A model generated the notes under the pieces. The model did no database searches, was not told the DNA's origin, and was given only the letters and a program-made list of their open reading frames with translations. Shown in pieces: positions 36,701 through 43,874 of a DNA stretch of 64,000 nucleotides. Both the position numbers and the translations under genes were made by a program. Source of the DNA: a bacterium (GTDB lineage Bacteria; Myxococcota_A; Bradymonadia; UBA7976; UBA1532); NCBI GenBank assembly GCA_030426085.1, contig JAUHYW010000039.1:23010-87009 (forward strand), written 5' to 3'. Within the stretch, counting starts at the first letter, position 1; every line of letters starts with the position of its first letter.

Positions 36701-37403
36701 CGTCGAGCTGCCGGTCGATCTGGTCGACGGGGCCGGCTTCACCTGGGACATCCAGGGCGACGGCCGGCTCGTGGACGGCACCGACGACGCCTACGACTCA
36801 CCGGCCTTCCGGCTTCAGGTGGGGCTGGACATCTTCCCGTCGCAGGACGAGGTGTCGGTCTCCGAGGATCGCCGGGAGCTGTCCTTCGGGCCGGCCGAGC
36901 TGGGCGGGTTGCAGGTCTCGCGGCGGGTGTACGTGCCGGAGGCGGGGCAGTTCATCCGCTACCTGGAGGTCTTCGAGAACCCGGGTGACGCCGAGGTCGA
37001 GGCTCAGGTCCGCGTCATCGGCAACCTGGGCAGCGACGGGTCCACGACGGTGCTGGCCGACGCCTCGGGCGACCTCCTCGTCGGGCTCGAGGATCAGTGG
37101 TTCGTCACCGACGACGACGGCGGCTTCGACCCGGTCCTCGGCTTCGCCTGCTACGGCGAGGGTGAGGTGCTCGCCCCGGCCTCGCTCAGCCTCGACTTCG
37201 ACGACTTCACCTACGGCTTCACCGTGGTGGTGCCGCCGGGCGAGCAGGTGGCGCTGCTGCACTTCGCCGGTCAGTTCGCCGACGAGGCGGGCGCCATCGA
37301 CGCCACCTCGGCGTTCGCGGCGCCGGACGAGGCGGCCCTGATGGGCCTCGACGGGGCCACCCGGGCCTCGGTGCTCAACTTCGAGCTGCCCGCGCCTCAG
37401 TGA
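30717..37403 (+). CDS. Giant TSP3-repeat surface lipoprotein
   Basis: 2,228 residues. ATG 30717 and ATG 30720 both follow GAGGAG; the second has the better spacing. The lipobox VAGC at about residue 22 makes it an anchored lipoprotein. Next is an Asp/Met/Ala/Pro-rich low-complexity linker (to about residue 105), then an Ig-like or bacterial-adhesion-type domain (about 105-275). The remainder alternates blocks of thrombospondin type 3 calcium-binding repeats (DTDGDGLDDG type, many dozens of Asp) with five copies of a beta-rich module beginning DGAGFxWDI, about 250 residues each. Export, calcium-dependent rigidity and a role at the cell surface are inferred. I know no characterised protein with this layout. 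Confidence 0.9.
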   Translation: MMSGATARASLALLMVWAVAGCTPGDNGDGGDDATVDMIVETDGGEDDLGPDMAEIQPDAGPDMAEIQPDSGPDMAEPDMAPDMAEVDMAPDMAPDMMPDMAPDPLMLTVDSPVDGDLVNQNPLPVSGTVSAFAVVTVNGVDAEVGEDLTWTAAIPAPDGELLIEVVAAGGAGADEVVETLTVTVDTTAPPIRVLRPTDGSIVVTDPEAVDPMVEVCVETEPGATVDLMGVALEVDEDGAGCGLAALPRLAANRIVVAATDAAGNEARTEVFVTRREGIRDSDEDEDGLTLAEEVEQYGTDPTNPDTDGDTLLDGQEVNEFGTNPQDRDTDRDGLSDNLELQETGTDPTIFDTDGGGISDGQELNFGTDPFDPEDDRVPLPVSLFDGDGFEWDLNGQGEVLDGTDDAYDNGRQLFLGDGQDFFEWPGAAGAALEDFDREVVLGPVDFRGLVLTRKIYVPSDDRFARFLELLTNPGQEPIEVVVRVFDNLGSDSNTVLVATSDDVEGEEPAFTVDDDWLVTDDADGELDPSMSHVISGEGARVEPSAVARNQGDLNYDYTVTVPPGRTVGILTFAVQSADRAEAIAQAERLVLHPAAALAGMSVAEQIAVVNFHLIDDTDEDGLPDEQELELGTDPESPDTDADGLLDLWEVENGFDPLTAGDELLDADEDGLTNLEEQDAGTDPRSADPDGDTLIDPLELELGTNPNRADTDGDGLDDGREVNETGTDPLLRDTDGGGRGDRIELEVDLTDPLDPADDLVEPPLELIDGAGFRWDIAGDGTVDTGTIVENSSTFDTGARLVLDGNAVPALPLGSQRQLAREVVFGPSDVAGLEVVRQAYVPADAQFARFVDVIRNPGDAPVEVQATFVVDLAGFSTEYADDSDGDGVLTAADDWWLAFDEGFSFNRPVVGAIFSDDEAAVQPDEAVQSFSLIDWTFPLVVPAGGEVRLMHVLTQAAPGDVAAARANLDELLDFPEALFSGMSAEERLSVVNLYVPQDADLDGIPDIIEVELGTDPANPDTDGDGLLDGFEVDYGFDPLVGGEQGLDPDEDGLDNLAEQDFGSDPNNADVDGDGLNDLAERDANTDPFSADGDGDGLTDPRELELGTDPNDPDTDDGGRLDGPEIDIDGSDPFDPSDDLVPVEIGFAFDIDDGAGFLWDITEDGDISNGSRDAYDGGLRLSVGGDDFPFFDEGFLALGAREMRLGPAPMGGLQVLRRIYIPEDGQYARFIEVLNNPTGEAIEVEVGLRGNLGSDLSTQLIDESSGDGVVDESDDWFVTDDFSLDGGDPTVLHFFSDDRAAVQPTEVSMPVPDDDFSFTFPVVVPAGETIYVMHFAAQHDVPADVPDNLAIIAALGDDVLAGLRNDERPRVVNLRVVLDTDDDGLSDDDEALLGTDPLDPDTDGDGLPDGFEVDNGLDPLVGGEQGLDPDGDGLNNLAEAAAGTDPNLADTDGDGLDDAVEVAGPTDPLDPDTDGDRLLDGAELDAGTDPLLPDTDEGGALDGDEVLRFGTDPLDPTDDRQPVNLTYDLFDGAGFEWDINSQGAVVDGGQPPDGREDAYDTAFSLVVGGSGFPGQPEAILEYFGQQLVFGPAVMGDVSVERRVYVPSDGQFARFVDAFTNLTGEVIELPVNIGGNLGSDGANVIVESSSGDAEVDADDDWWTSDDGDPGFDPKLLFLFSDDVAPVQPDAVDATGDNIDFDYTLTIEPGQTVRLMHLAAQADARADLDVIRDGLLAFGPDTLAGMTSVEQIQVVNLAVAEDTDGDLLTDSEELDRGTDPANPDTDGDGLLDGFEVFYDLDPLVVGDEALDGDGDGLDNLTEQTLGTRPDRADTDRDGLDDGDEVDRGTLPLSADSDGDGIADGDEVERGTDPLAVDSDGDGLEDGFELELETDPLDPDSDGDGIPDGDEFVLGLDPVDPADADGDPDEDGLTSGDEYARGTDPFDADSDGDELDDGDEVNVHGTDPALVDTDEGGRSDGQEVLTDETDPLDPADDLPLVELPVDLVDGAGFTWDIQGDGRLVDGTDDAYDSPAFRLQVGLDIFPSQDEVSVSEDRRELSFGPAELGGLQVSRRVYVPEAGQFIRYLEVFENPGDAEVEAQVRVIGNLGSDGSTTVLADASGDLLVGLEDQWFVTDDDGGFDPVLGFACYGEGEVLAPASLSLDFDDFTYGFTVVVPPGEQVALLHFAGQFADEAGAIDATSAFAAPDEAALMGLDGATRASVLNFELPAPQ
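31861..37400 (+). repeat. Five long tandem modules in the TSP3 lipoprotein
   Basis: Modules start near 31861, 33005, 34145, 35283 and 36713, about 1.14 kb apart except the last gap of about 1.43 kb, which holds extra TSP3 repeats. Each starts with FDGAGFEWDI-like sequence, continues DAYD.G..L.VG, includes RRVYVPS.GQFARF and a PGE.V.LMHF end, and is followed by L.G....VVN and a TSP3 block. They are diverged, so duplication is old. Confidence 0.85.
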
Positions 37404-37503
37404 CCCGCCCCCCGCACCTCTCATCGGGCCGTTCCGCCGCGGTCCCCGGTTGAGGTAGGCTCCTCCGGTGCGGCCGCGACGGATCGGCCGCGAGGAGGGC
37501 CCG

Positions 37504-38121
37504 ATGAAGGTGCTGTTCGCCCACGGTTTCGAAGGGGTGCCCAACGGGCGCAAGGCCCGCTATCTGCGGGACACGCTCTCGCTGAACGTCGTCGCCCCGC
37601 TGATGAACCAGAAGGGGTGGACCTTCGAAGACCACATCGCGGTGGTCGAAGACGCCCTGGCGCAGAACCCCGATCTGGAGACGCTCGTCGGCTCGAGCAT
37701 GGGCGCCTTCGCGATCGCCGCCGCCGCCGCCCGCCATCGCCAGCGCAAGCTGCGCTTGGTGCTGCTCGCGCCGGCGGTGGGCATCCACCAGGCGTGGATC
37801 GAGCAGCTCGGCGAGGACGGCATGAAGCTGTGGGCTGAGATGGGCTCGCTGCAGTACCACCACCAGGGCGTGGGGCATCACGTCGAGCTGCCCTATCACC
37901 TGTTCACCCAGTGCCGGGAGGCGGCGGAGGTCATCTGCACCCACCCGACGGTCATCGTGCACGGGCTGCGGGACGACGTGGTGCCGGTGGAGAGCGCGCT
38001 GGCCCTCGCCCGCCGCTCGCCGGGGGTGCGCCGGATGTACGCCGTCGACGACGGCCACCGCCTGCTCGACAGCCTGCCGCTGCTCGGCGAGGCCATCGAG
38101 CTGCTCGGCACCCCGCGATGA
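37504..38121 (+). CDS. Alpha/beta-hydrolase-fold protein, YqiA/UPF0227-like
   Basis: 205 residues from ATG 37504 with GAGGGCCCG upstream. N-terminal strand KVLFAHGFEGVPNGRKARYL supplies the HGF oxyanion-type turn. The nucleophile elbow is LVGSSMGAFAIA (GxSxG, Ser near residue 65), the acid is in TVIVHGLRDDVVPVESA, and the His is in YAVDDGHRLLDSL near the end, so the triad is complete. Family members are small esterases with unknown natural substrates. Its stop overlaps the following lipoprotein gene (ATGA), so hydrolase, lipoprotein and the small protein behind form one operon. Confidence 0.85.
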   Translation: MKVLFAHGFEGVPNGRKARYLRDTLSLNVVAPLMNQKGWTFEDHIAVVEDALAQNPDLETLVGSSMGAFAIAAAAARHRQRKLRLVLLAPAVGIHQAWIEQLGEDGMKLWAEMGSLQYHHQGVGHHVELPYHLFTQCREAAEVICTHPTVIVHGLRDDVVPVESALALARRSPGVRRMYAVDDGHRLLDSLPLLGEAIELLGTPR

Positions 38122-39119
38122 CCGCGGCGCCCGTCGCCCGCCTCGGCGCGCTGGCCGCGCTGCTCACCGCCTGCGGGGGCGCGCCGCCGGCCCCGACCCC
38201 GCACATCGACGCCGCCACCATTCGCATCGAGGCCCCCGAGGGGGTCGACCGCTGGGAGCCGAGCGGAGCCACGGTGCGCGGCGACCGGCTGTGGATCGCG
38301 CACGACCGGGACGGCTGGCTGGCGGCCTACGCGCTGCCGCTGAAGCCGGGCGTCAACCGGCCGGTGGCGGCCCACGCGGTGAAGGTCAACCCGGGGCGCA
38401 TCAAGTTCGAGGGGCTGGCGCCCGACGGCGAGGCGGGGCTCTTGATCTTGGAGACGATGCAGCGCTCGGTGTGGCGCTGCCCCGATCCGGCGGCCGGCTG
38501 CCCCGACATCGAGCGGGTGCCGGTCACCGACGCGCTGGCGAACCTCGAAGCGGCCGTGCCCAAGCCGGTGCGCTACATCACCTACGAGGCCATCGCCCAC
38601 GACGGCGACCGGCTGTGGATCGGCTCCCGGGGCTACGAGACGCTCGACGAGACCTTCCACCCGTGGGCGATCGTGGCCGATCCCACCGGGCGCACGGCCT
38701 ATGACGGCCGCCCGTGGATCGTCGACGGTCGGGCCTACGGGCTGAGCGACCTGGCCAGCGACGACGCGGGGCTGTGGATGACCTGGAGCCACGAGTCACC
38801 GGGCAGCACGACCGCCGACGTCGCCGGCCTGATCGCCCGGGCCGAGCTGGGGGATGACGGCATGCCCGGTCGGCCGGTCCTGTGCCACCGGGTCGCGGGC
38901 AAGCCGGAGGGCATCGCCCGCTACGGGGATGCGCTGCTGGTGGTCTTCGACCAGGACGGCGACCGCAAGGACCCCACCGACGGGCGCCGCTTCCCGCTGC
39001 GCCAGACCGAGGACATCGTGCAGATCCTGCCCGCCGACTGCCCCGACGGGCGCCCCAAGATCGACGAGCCGGACGACGACCGGGACGACGACGCCGACGA
39101 GGGCGCGGGCGATGACTGA
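38118..39119 (+). CDS. Predicted lipoprotein, beta-propeller-like
   Basis: 333 residues, ATG overlapping the hydrolase stop. Signal peptide with lipobox LTAC at about residue 18. The mature part has repeated motifs such as DRLWIAHDRDGWLAAY, GEAGLLILETMQRSVWRC, DRLWIGSRGYETL and AGLWMTWSHES, spaced like blades of a beta-propeller, and SDLASD/PEGIARYGDALLVVFD. The C-terminus is a short Asp-rich tail. No enzyme motif is evident. Its stop overlaps the next gene by eight bases. A periplasmic sensor or binding protein is a guess. Confidence 0.78.
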   Translation: MTAAPVARLGALAALLTACGGAPPAPTPHIDAATIRIEAPEGVDRWEPSGATVRGDRLWIAHDRDGWLAAYALPLKPGVNRPVAAHAVKVNPGRIKFEGLAPDGEAGLLILETMQRSVWRCPDPAAGCPDIERVPVTDALANLEAAVPKPVRYITYEAIAHDGDRLWIGSRGYETLDETFHPWAIVADPTGRTAYDGRPWIVDGRAYGLSDLASDDAGLWMTWSHESPGSTTADVAGLIARAELGDDGMPGRPVLCHRVAGKPEGIARYGDALLVVFDQDGDRKDPTDGRRFPLRQTEDIVQILPADCPDGRPKIDEPDDDRDDDADEGAGDD

Positions 39120-39444
39120 CGGCCCCCGACCGGGTGTCCTGCTGCGGATCCCGCTGGGGGACGGCACCGCGGCGATGGCCCAGATCGTGGCCGTCGAGAC
39201 CGACGCAGTGGCCGTCTCGGTGGGCGATGTCATCTGGGACTGCGATCCGGGCCCGCTGGACTGGCAGAGCTGCGGGCGGGCCGTGCTGCACATCGCGCTG
39301 CGCCCGGCGAGCCTGGGCGACGCGGCCGCCGTGGGCGAGGCGCCGGTGCCTGCCGACGCGCTCGAGGCCCACGCGGCGTGGCGGGGTTCGCCCGAGGTCG
39401 TCGCCGCCCCGCTGGCGGTGATCGTCCGGGCGCTGCTGACCTGA
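39112..39444 (+). CDS. Small Imm26-like protein
   Basis: 110 residues, ATG at 39112 overlapping the previous stop. It starts PGVLLRIPLGDGTAAMAQIVAVE and continues VSVGDVIWDC, which resembles the immunity-protein-26 type of small beta-barrel (GD-[FV]-[FIL]-x-IPL-x-DG pattern). No toxin gene is adjacent, so either the toxin is absent or the domain does another job. Third gene of the hydrolase/lipoprotein operon; convergent with the MopE gene that ends seven bases further on. Confidence 0.62.
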   Translation: MTDGPRPGVLLRIPLGDGTAAMAQIVAVETDAVAVSVGDVIWDCDPGPLDWQSCGRAVLHIALRPASLGDAAAVGEAPVPADALEAHAAWRGSPEVVAAPLAVIVRALLT

Positions 39445-39450
39445 GACGCG

Positions 39451-41589
39451 TCAGGGCATCGCGCAGTCGAAGCCCTCGACGAGCGGCTCGGGGATGACCT
39501 GCCCCCCGCGCTGGAGCTCGGCCGCGTCGAGGCGGATCCAGCCCGCGCTCCCCGCCCCGCCCGCGCCCCGGCTGCCGACCCCGCCCCCGCCGCCGAGCGC
39601 CGAGATGCGGCCCTCGGGCCCCACGGTGAGCCGGTGGGCGGCGATGTAGACGCTGCCCCCCGCGCCGCCGCCCCCGCCGCCGAGGTAGCTGTCGCCCGCG
39701 GCGTCCACCCCCGCCCCGCCGTCGACCCGGATCGCGCCGTCGACGACCACCGCGTCGGCCACGACCAGCAGCGCGCCGCCGCCGGACCCGCCCGCCCCGC
39801 CGACCCCCGGCGCCGGCCCGTCGAAGTTGTTGGCCCCGCCGCCGCCGCCCGACCCCCGGGTCATCGCGCCGCCCTCGGGGTCGGCATAGGCCGCGCCGCC
39901 CGCCGAGAATACGGGCGCCGGCGCCGCGACGGGCACCGCCCGGCCCTCGTTGACGTCCCACACCGCGTAGTTGCGGTTGTCGGGGTTGCACCGGGTCCCC
40001 AGCGCGCCGGGCCCGGCGTGGCCCCCGCCCCCGCCCGATCCGACGGTGAGCTGCGGCGCGCAGAAGCCGCCCCCACCGGCCCCCGGCCCCGCGCCATGGA
40101 AGCCGGTGGTGCCCCCGCCGTTGGACCACTGATCGTCGTAGACCAGGAACTGCTCGGGGTTGGCCGCGCCGCCGGGGAACCCGAGCCCGGCGAGGTCGAG
40201 CACCGCGTCGAGCTCGACGTGCAGCCGCCCCTGGACCCGCAGCTCGAGCCGACCGCCCGCGTCGCGATCGGGGTCGTAGGGGACGGCGGTCAGGACGCCG
40301 CCGCGGGCCACGGTCACCGAGGTGAAGGCGTAGGGTCGATTCTCGAGGGCGATGCGCTGCCCGGCGAGCACCATCAGGGCCCCGTCGGCGCCATCCCCCA
40401 CCGGCAGCGTCGGCGCCGCGGCAGGCGCGCACACCTCGCGGCCGTCCGGGGCGCAGGCGGTGACCCCCGGGGACTGGCAGACGCCGCCGCCGGTCTGGCA
40501 CGGCGCGCCGATCGGGAAGTCCTCGTCGACCCGGCCATCGCAGTCGTCGTCCACCCCGTCGCAGACCTCGGCGAAGCCCGGAAGCACCGCGCACATCGCC
40601 GCGCCGTCGGCCCCGCAGGCGACCACCCCCGGCGCCTGGCAGTCCCCCGCCTCGGCCACGCAGGGGTCGCCCACCCCCAGCCCCTCGTCCACCGCGCCGT
40701 CGCAGTCATCGTCCAGCGCGTTGCACGCCTCGTCCGCCGGATCGCCCGCCTCGACGCCGCACACGGCCGCGCCGTCGGCGCAGACCACCGCGCCCGCCCG
40801 CCGGCAGATGCCCAGCCCCGCCTCGCACGGCGCCCCCACGTCGAAGCCCTCATCGACCGCGCCATCGCAGTCGCCGTCCGCCCCGTCGCAGACCTCCTCC
40901 CCCGCCGGGCCGGGCGCCGCGTCGCACACCGCCGCGACCTGCGCCGCGTCGCAGACGACGACCCCCTCCCGGGCGCAGACCCCGCGCCCGGCGGTGCACG
41001 GCGCCCCCACGTCGAAGCCCTCGTCGACCCACCCATCGCAGTCGCCGTCCCGCCCGTCGCACCGCTCGCTCGCCGGCTGCCCGACCCGCGCGTCGCAGCG
41101 CGCGCCCATCATCCCGCAGACGTAGACCCCCTCGCCCCGGCAGGCCCCGACCCCCAGGCCGCACGGCGTGCCCAGCTCGGGGAAGGCCTCGTCGACCGCG
41201 CCGTCGCAGTCGTCGTCCTCGCCGTTGCACGCCTCGGGCGCATCGCTGCACGGGCCCCAGGCGCCGTCGACGCACGCCTGCTCGACCCCGGCGCAGGCGG
41301 GGCATGGCCGCGTCTCGCCATCCACGCAGACCGGGGCCATGTCGGGGGCCGGGGCCATGTCGGGGGCCGGGATCATGTCGGGAAGCGCTGCATCGGGCAG
41401 CGTCATATCGGGCAGCGCTGCATCGGGCAGCGCCATATCGAGCGCCCCCCCATCGAACAGCATATCGACGCCGACATCGGCCTCGGGGCCGGCGTCGGGC
41501 TCGCCCGGCCCGCCCTCACCGCCGCCCGGCGTACACCCCGCGGAGACCGCGACCACCATCAACCCGATCAGGCCGTTCATCCACCGCAT
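39451..41589 (-). CDS. MopE-repeat lipoprotein with Gly-rich C-terminus
   Basis: 712 residues from ATG 41589, chosen for GGGAGG eight bases upstream over an upstream GTG at 41598. Lipobox VSAGC, then an Asp/Met/Pro linker similar to that of the TSP3 protein. Next come five MopE-type metal-binding motifs (CNGEDDDCDGAVDEAF and four relatives, about residues 120-350), each in a Cys-rich unit of about 45 residues. The C-terminal half is a beta-rich, Gly-rich domain (GGRLELRVQGRLHVELDAVL, then many GGGGG stretches) as in surface proteins of Myxococcota. Copper or other metal binding is known for MopE proteins; the role here is inferred. Confidence 0.87.
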   Translation of the reverse strand: MRWMNGLIGLMVVAVSAGCTPGGGEGGPGEPDAGPEADVGVDMLFDGGALDMALPDAALPDMTLPDAALPDMIPAPDMAPAPDMAPVCVDGETRPCPACAGVEQACVDGAWGPCSDAPEACNGEDDDCDGAVDEAFPELGTPCGLGVGACRGEGVYVCGMMGARCDARVGQPASERCDGRDGDCDGWVDEGFDVGAPCTAGRGVCAREGVVVCDAAQVAAVCDAAPGPAGEEVCDGADGDCDGAVDEGFDVGAPCEAGLGICRRAGAVVCADGAAVCGVEAGDPADEACNALDDDCDGAVDEGLGVGDPCVAEAGDCQAPGVVACGADGAAMCAVLPGFAEVCDGVDDDCDGRVDEDFPIGAPCQTGGGVCQSPGVTACAPDGREVCAPAAAPTLPVGDGADGALMVLAGQRIALENRPYAFTSVTVARGGVLTAVPYDPDRDAGGRLELRVQGRLHVELDAVLDLAGLGFPGGAANPEQFLVYDDQWSNGGGTTGFHGAGPGAGGGGFCAPQLTVGSGGGGGHAGPGALGTRCNPDNRNYAVWDVNEGRAVPVAAPAPVFSAGGAAYADPEGGAMTRGSGGGGGANNFDGPAPGVGGAGGSGGGALLVVADAVVVDGAIRVDGGAGVDAAGDSYLGGGGGGAGGSVYIAAHRLTVGPEGRISALGGGGGVGSRGAGGAGSAGWIRLDAAELQRGGQVIPEPLVEGFDCAMP

Positions 41590-41658
41590 GCAGCGCACCT
41601 CCCGGACCCACGATAGGCAGCCGACGCCGGTCGAGACAATCGGCGGCGATGACGCACT

Positions 41659-41707
41659 TTGACGCGCCGTGTCAAAAGCGCTTGACGCGGATAACGCGCC
41701 GCGTCAA
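41659..41707. promoter_or_regulatory. Two adjacent inverted repeats with TTGAC...GTCAA ends, probable operator
   Basis: Site 1: TTGACGCGCCGTGTCAA (41659-41675), palindromic except one pair. Site 2: TTGACGCGG (41682-41690), eight bases, CCGCGTCAA (41699-41707), arms perfect. The two sites share their ends and lie six bases apart in the 173-base divergent region between the MopE lipoprotein gene and the gene at 41763. This is the layout of a dimeric repressor binding two sites. No convincing -10 box is visible. Confidence 0.6.
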
Positions 41708-41762
41708 TCATGCGTCGTCGCCTCGGTACGGAGCCGAGCGCCTCATCGACGGAGGTCGATCA

Positions 41763-42295
41763 TGTCCCGCTTCGATCGCATCCAGAACCTGATGAAGTCC
41801 CCGCTCGACGCCCTCGGCGCGCGTCGGCGCAAGCTGCTCGACGAGCTGCGCGCCCGCCCCGGGGTGGAGAGCGCCCGGGCCCGCATCGACGCGCTCGTCG
41901 AGAAGATGCCCCCCGCCGTGCGCGCGCCGCTGCAGGAAGAGACGCTGACTCTCGACGCGGTGCGTCGCGCGGCCAGCGCCGCCGGTGAGGCCCTCGGCGC
42001 CGCCCTCCGCAAGCCCGAGGCCCCCACGGACGAAGCGCCCGCCGAGGCCCCGGCCGACGAAGCCTCTGCCGACGAAGCCTCTGCCGACGAAGCCTCTGCC
42101 GACGAAGCCTCTGCCGACGAAGCCTCCGCCGACACCCCCACCGAAGAGGCCGCCGCCGACGACGCCCCGGCCGAGGCGCCCTCGGTCGAGGCCGATCTCG
42201 ACGCCGAGGCCGCGCCCGATGAGCAGCCGGCCGCCGAGCCGGAGGTGGCCGAGGCCCCGCCGACCCGCAAGCGCCGGCGCAAGAAGGCCGATTGA
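41763..42295 (+). CDS. Ala/Glu/Asp-rich protein with basic tail, function unknown
   Basis: 177 residues, ATG at 41763. The N-terminal 85 residues are a charged helix (RFDRIQNLMKSPLDALGARRRKLL... ) ending VRRAASAAGEALGAALRK. The centre is low complexity, with an Ala-Asp-Glu-Ala-Ser pentapeptide tandem repeat (residues about 98-123) and further acidic Ala/Glu-rich sequence. The last ten residues are strongly basic, PTRKRRRKKAD. There is no signal peptide or membrane segment. An acidic disordered linker with a polybasic end is reminiscent of histone-H1-like or DNA-associated proteins of these bacteria, but this is only a resemblance. Two operator-like inverted repeats stand just upstream. Confidence 0.75.
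42056..42130 (+). repeat. 15-base tandem repeat, five units
   Basis: GACGAAGCCTCTGCC repeats exactly four times from 42056; the fifth unit (42116-42130) has one change (T to C). The unit keeps frame and encodes Asp-Glu-Ala-Ser-Ala. The near identity at DNA level indicates recent expansion. Confidence 0.93.
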
Positions 42296-42350
42296 TCGGG
42301 CCCCGCCCGGCGGATACCGTGGCGCACCCGATCGCGCCGAGGAGGCCGCC

Positions 42351-43874
42351 GTGCTGCCGATCACCCAGCGCCACCCCAAGGCGCTCTCGCCCACCGGCCT
42401 GCGCCCCGCCGACGCGCCGGCCTGGCTCGACGACCCCGCCGCGCCGCACATCGACAACCCCTACCTGCACGGGCTCTTCGCCCCGGTCGTGCACGCGTCG
42501 ACCCACGACCGCCTCGAGGTCGAGGGCGAGCTGCCCCGCGACCTGTTCGGGGCCTACTTCCGCAACGGACCCAACGCCCGCTATGGCCCGCTGAACCGCT
42601 ACCACTGGTTCGACGGCGACGGCATGGTGCACGGCATCTGGTTCGAGGACGGCGCCGCCCGCTACCGCAGCCGGTGGGTCGAGACCCGGGGCCACGCCAT
42701 GGAGCGCCAGAAGGGCGCGGCCATCTGGCCCGGCGTGCTCGGCCCGTTCGACTTCGACCTGCCGCTCGGTCCGCTCAAGGACACCGCCAACACCGACCTC
42801 GTCACCCTCGGCGGCCGCCTGTTCGCGCTGTGGTACGAGTCCGGCGAGCTGTACGAGCTCGACCCGCAGACCCTCGAGACCCGGGGCCCGACCCGCTTCG
42901 CCGCCGAGCTGGGCGACCGGGCCCTGCCCCGGCGCATCTCGGCCCACTCCAAGGCCGACCCGGCCACCGGCGACTTCATCTACTTCGGCTACGGCGACCG
43001 CCCGCCCTACATGCGCTACGGGGTCATGACCGCCGACGGCCGCCTGCACCAGACCGACATCACCCTGCCCGGCCCCCGGCGCCCGCACGACATCGGGGTC
43101 ACCCCCGACTACTCGATCCTGCACGACTTCCCGGTGTTCTTCGACCCGGCGCACTTCGCCCGCACCGGCAAGCGGGTCCCGCTCTTCCACCGGGACGTGC
43201 CCACCCGCTTCGGCCTCATCCCCCGCTTCGGGGTCGACGCCGACGTGCGCTGGTTCGAATTCGAGCCGTGCTACATGCTGCACACCGTCAACTGCTGGCA
43301 GGACGGCGACGAGGTCGTCATGATCGGCTGCCGCACCGACGACCCCAGCCTGAAGCCCGACCCGGCCGACGGCCCCATCGCGGCGATGCTCTCGGGCATC
43401 AAGCTGCAAGCCAACCTCTACGAGTGGCGGATGAACCCGACCACCGGCGCGACCGCCGAGCGCAAGCTCGACGACACCAACGCCGAGTTCCCGATGATCG
43501 ACGGCGCCCGGCTCGGCCGGCGCAACCGCTATGGCTACCTGCAAGCCATCCCCTACGAGATCCCGGCCACCTTCGACGCGCTGATCAAGGTCGACCTCGA
43601 GACCGGGACCCACGATCGCTATGACTACGGGCCCGGGATCTATGGCTCCGAGGCCCCGTTCGCGGGGCGCCCCGGGGCCACCGACGAAGACGACGGCTAT
43701 GTCATCACCTTCGTGACCGACACCCATGACTGGTCGAGCGCCTGCTGGATCTTCGACGCCCGCCACGTCGCCGGCGGGCCCATCGCCAAGGTGAAGATCC
43801 CCCACCGCATCCCGGCCGGCTTCCACGCCGCGTGGATGCCCGGGGCCAGCCTCACGCCGGGCGCCGCCCGGTGA
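42351..43874 (+). CDS. Carotenoid cleavage oxygenase (RPE65/CCD family)
   Basis: 507 residues from GTG 42351, which follows GAGGAGG by five bases. All four iron-ligand histidines of the family are present in their usual settings: SAHSKADP (His199), RPHDIGVT (His246), MLHTVNCW (His311) and AGFHAAW (His492). The start LRGNGPNP-type signature is RNGPNARYG. Family members split a C=C bond of a carotenoid, apocarotenoid or stilbene with O2 to give aldehydes or ketones. The exact substrate cannot be read. The stop overlaps the next start (GTGA), and the operon continues with a lipocalin-like protein and an aldehyde dehydrogenase, which fits an aldehyde product. Confidence 0.92.
   Translation: MLPITQRHPKALSPTGLRPADAPAWLDDPAAPHIDNPYLHGLFAPVVHASTHDRLEVEGELPRDLFGAYFRNGPNARYGPLNRYHWFDGDGMVHGIWFEDGAARYRSRWVETRGHAMERQKGAAIWPGVLGPFDFDLPLGPLKDTANTDLVTLGGRLFALWYESGELYELDPQTLETRGPTRFAAELGDRALPRRISAHSKADPATGDFIYFGYGDRPPYMRYGVMTADGRLHQTDITLPGPRRPHDIGVTPDYSILHDFPVFFDPAHFARTGKRVPLFHRDVPTRFGLIPRFGVDADVRWFEFEPCYMLHTVNCWQDGDEVVMIGCRTDDPSLKPDPADGPIAAMLSGIKLQANLYEWRMNPTTGATAERKLDDTNAEFPMIDGARLGRRNRYGYLQAIPYEIPATFDALIKVDLETGTHDRYDYGPGIYGSEAPFAGRPGATDEDDGYVITFVTDTHDWSSACWIFDARHVAGGPIAKVKIPHRIPAGFHAAWMPGASLTPGAAR

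Noticed and set aside
42301..42350. Upstream extension of the carotenoid oxygenase frame into the preceding gene
   Set aside because: The GTG at 42351 has GAGGAGG at proper spacing and begins the conserved part.
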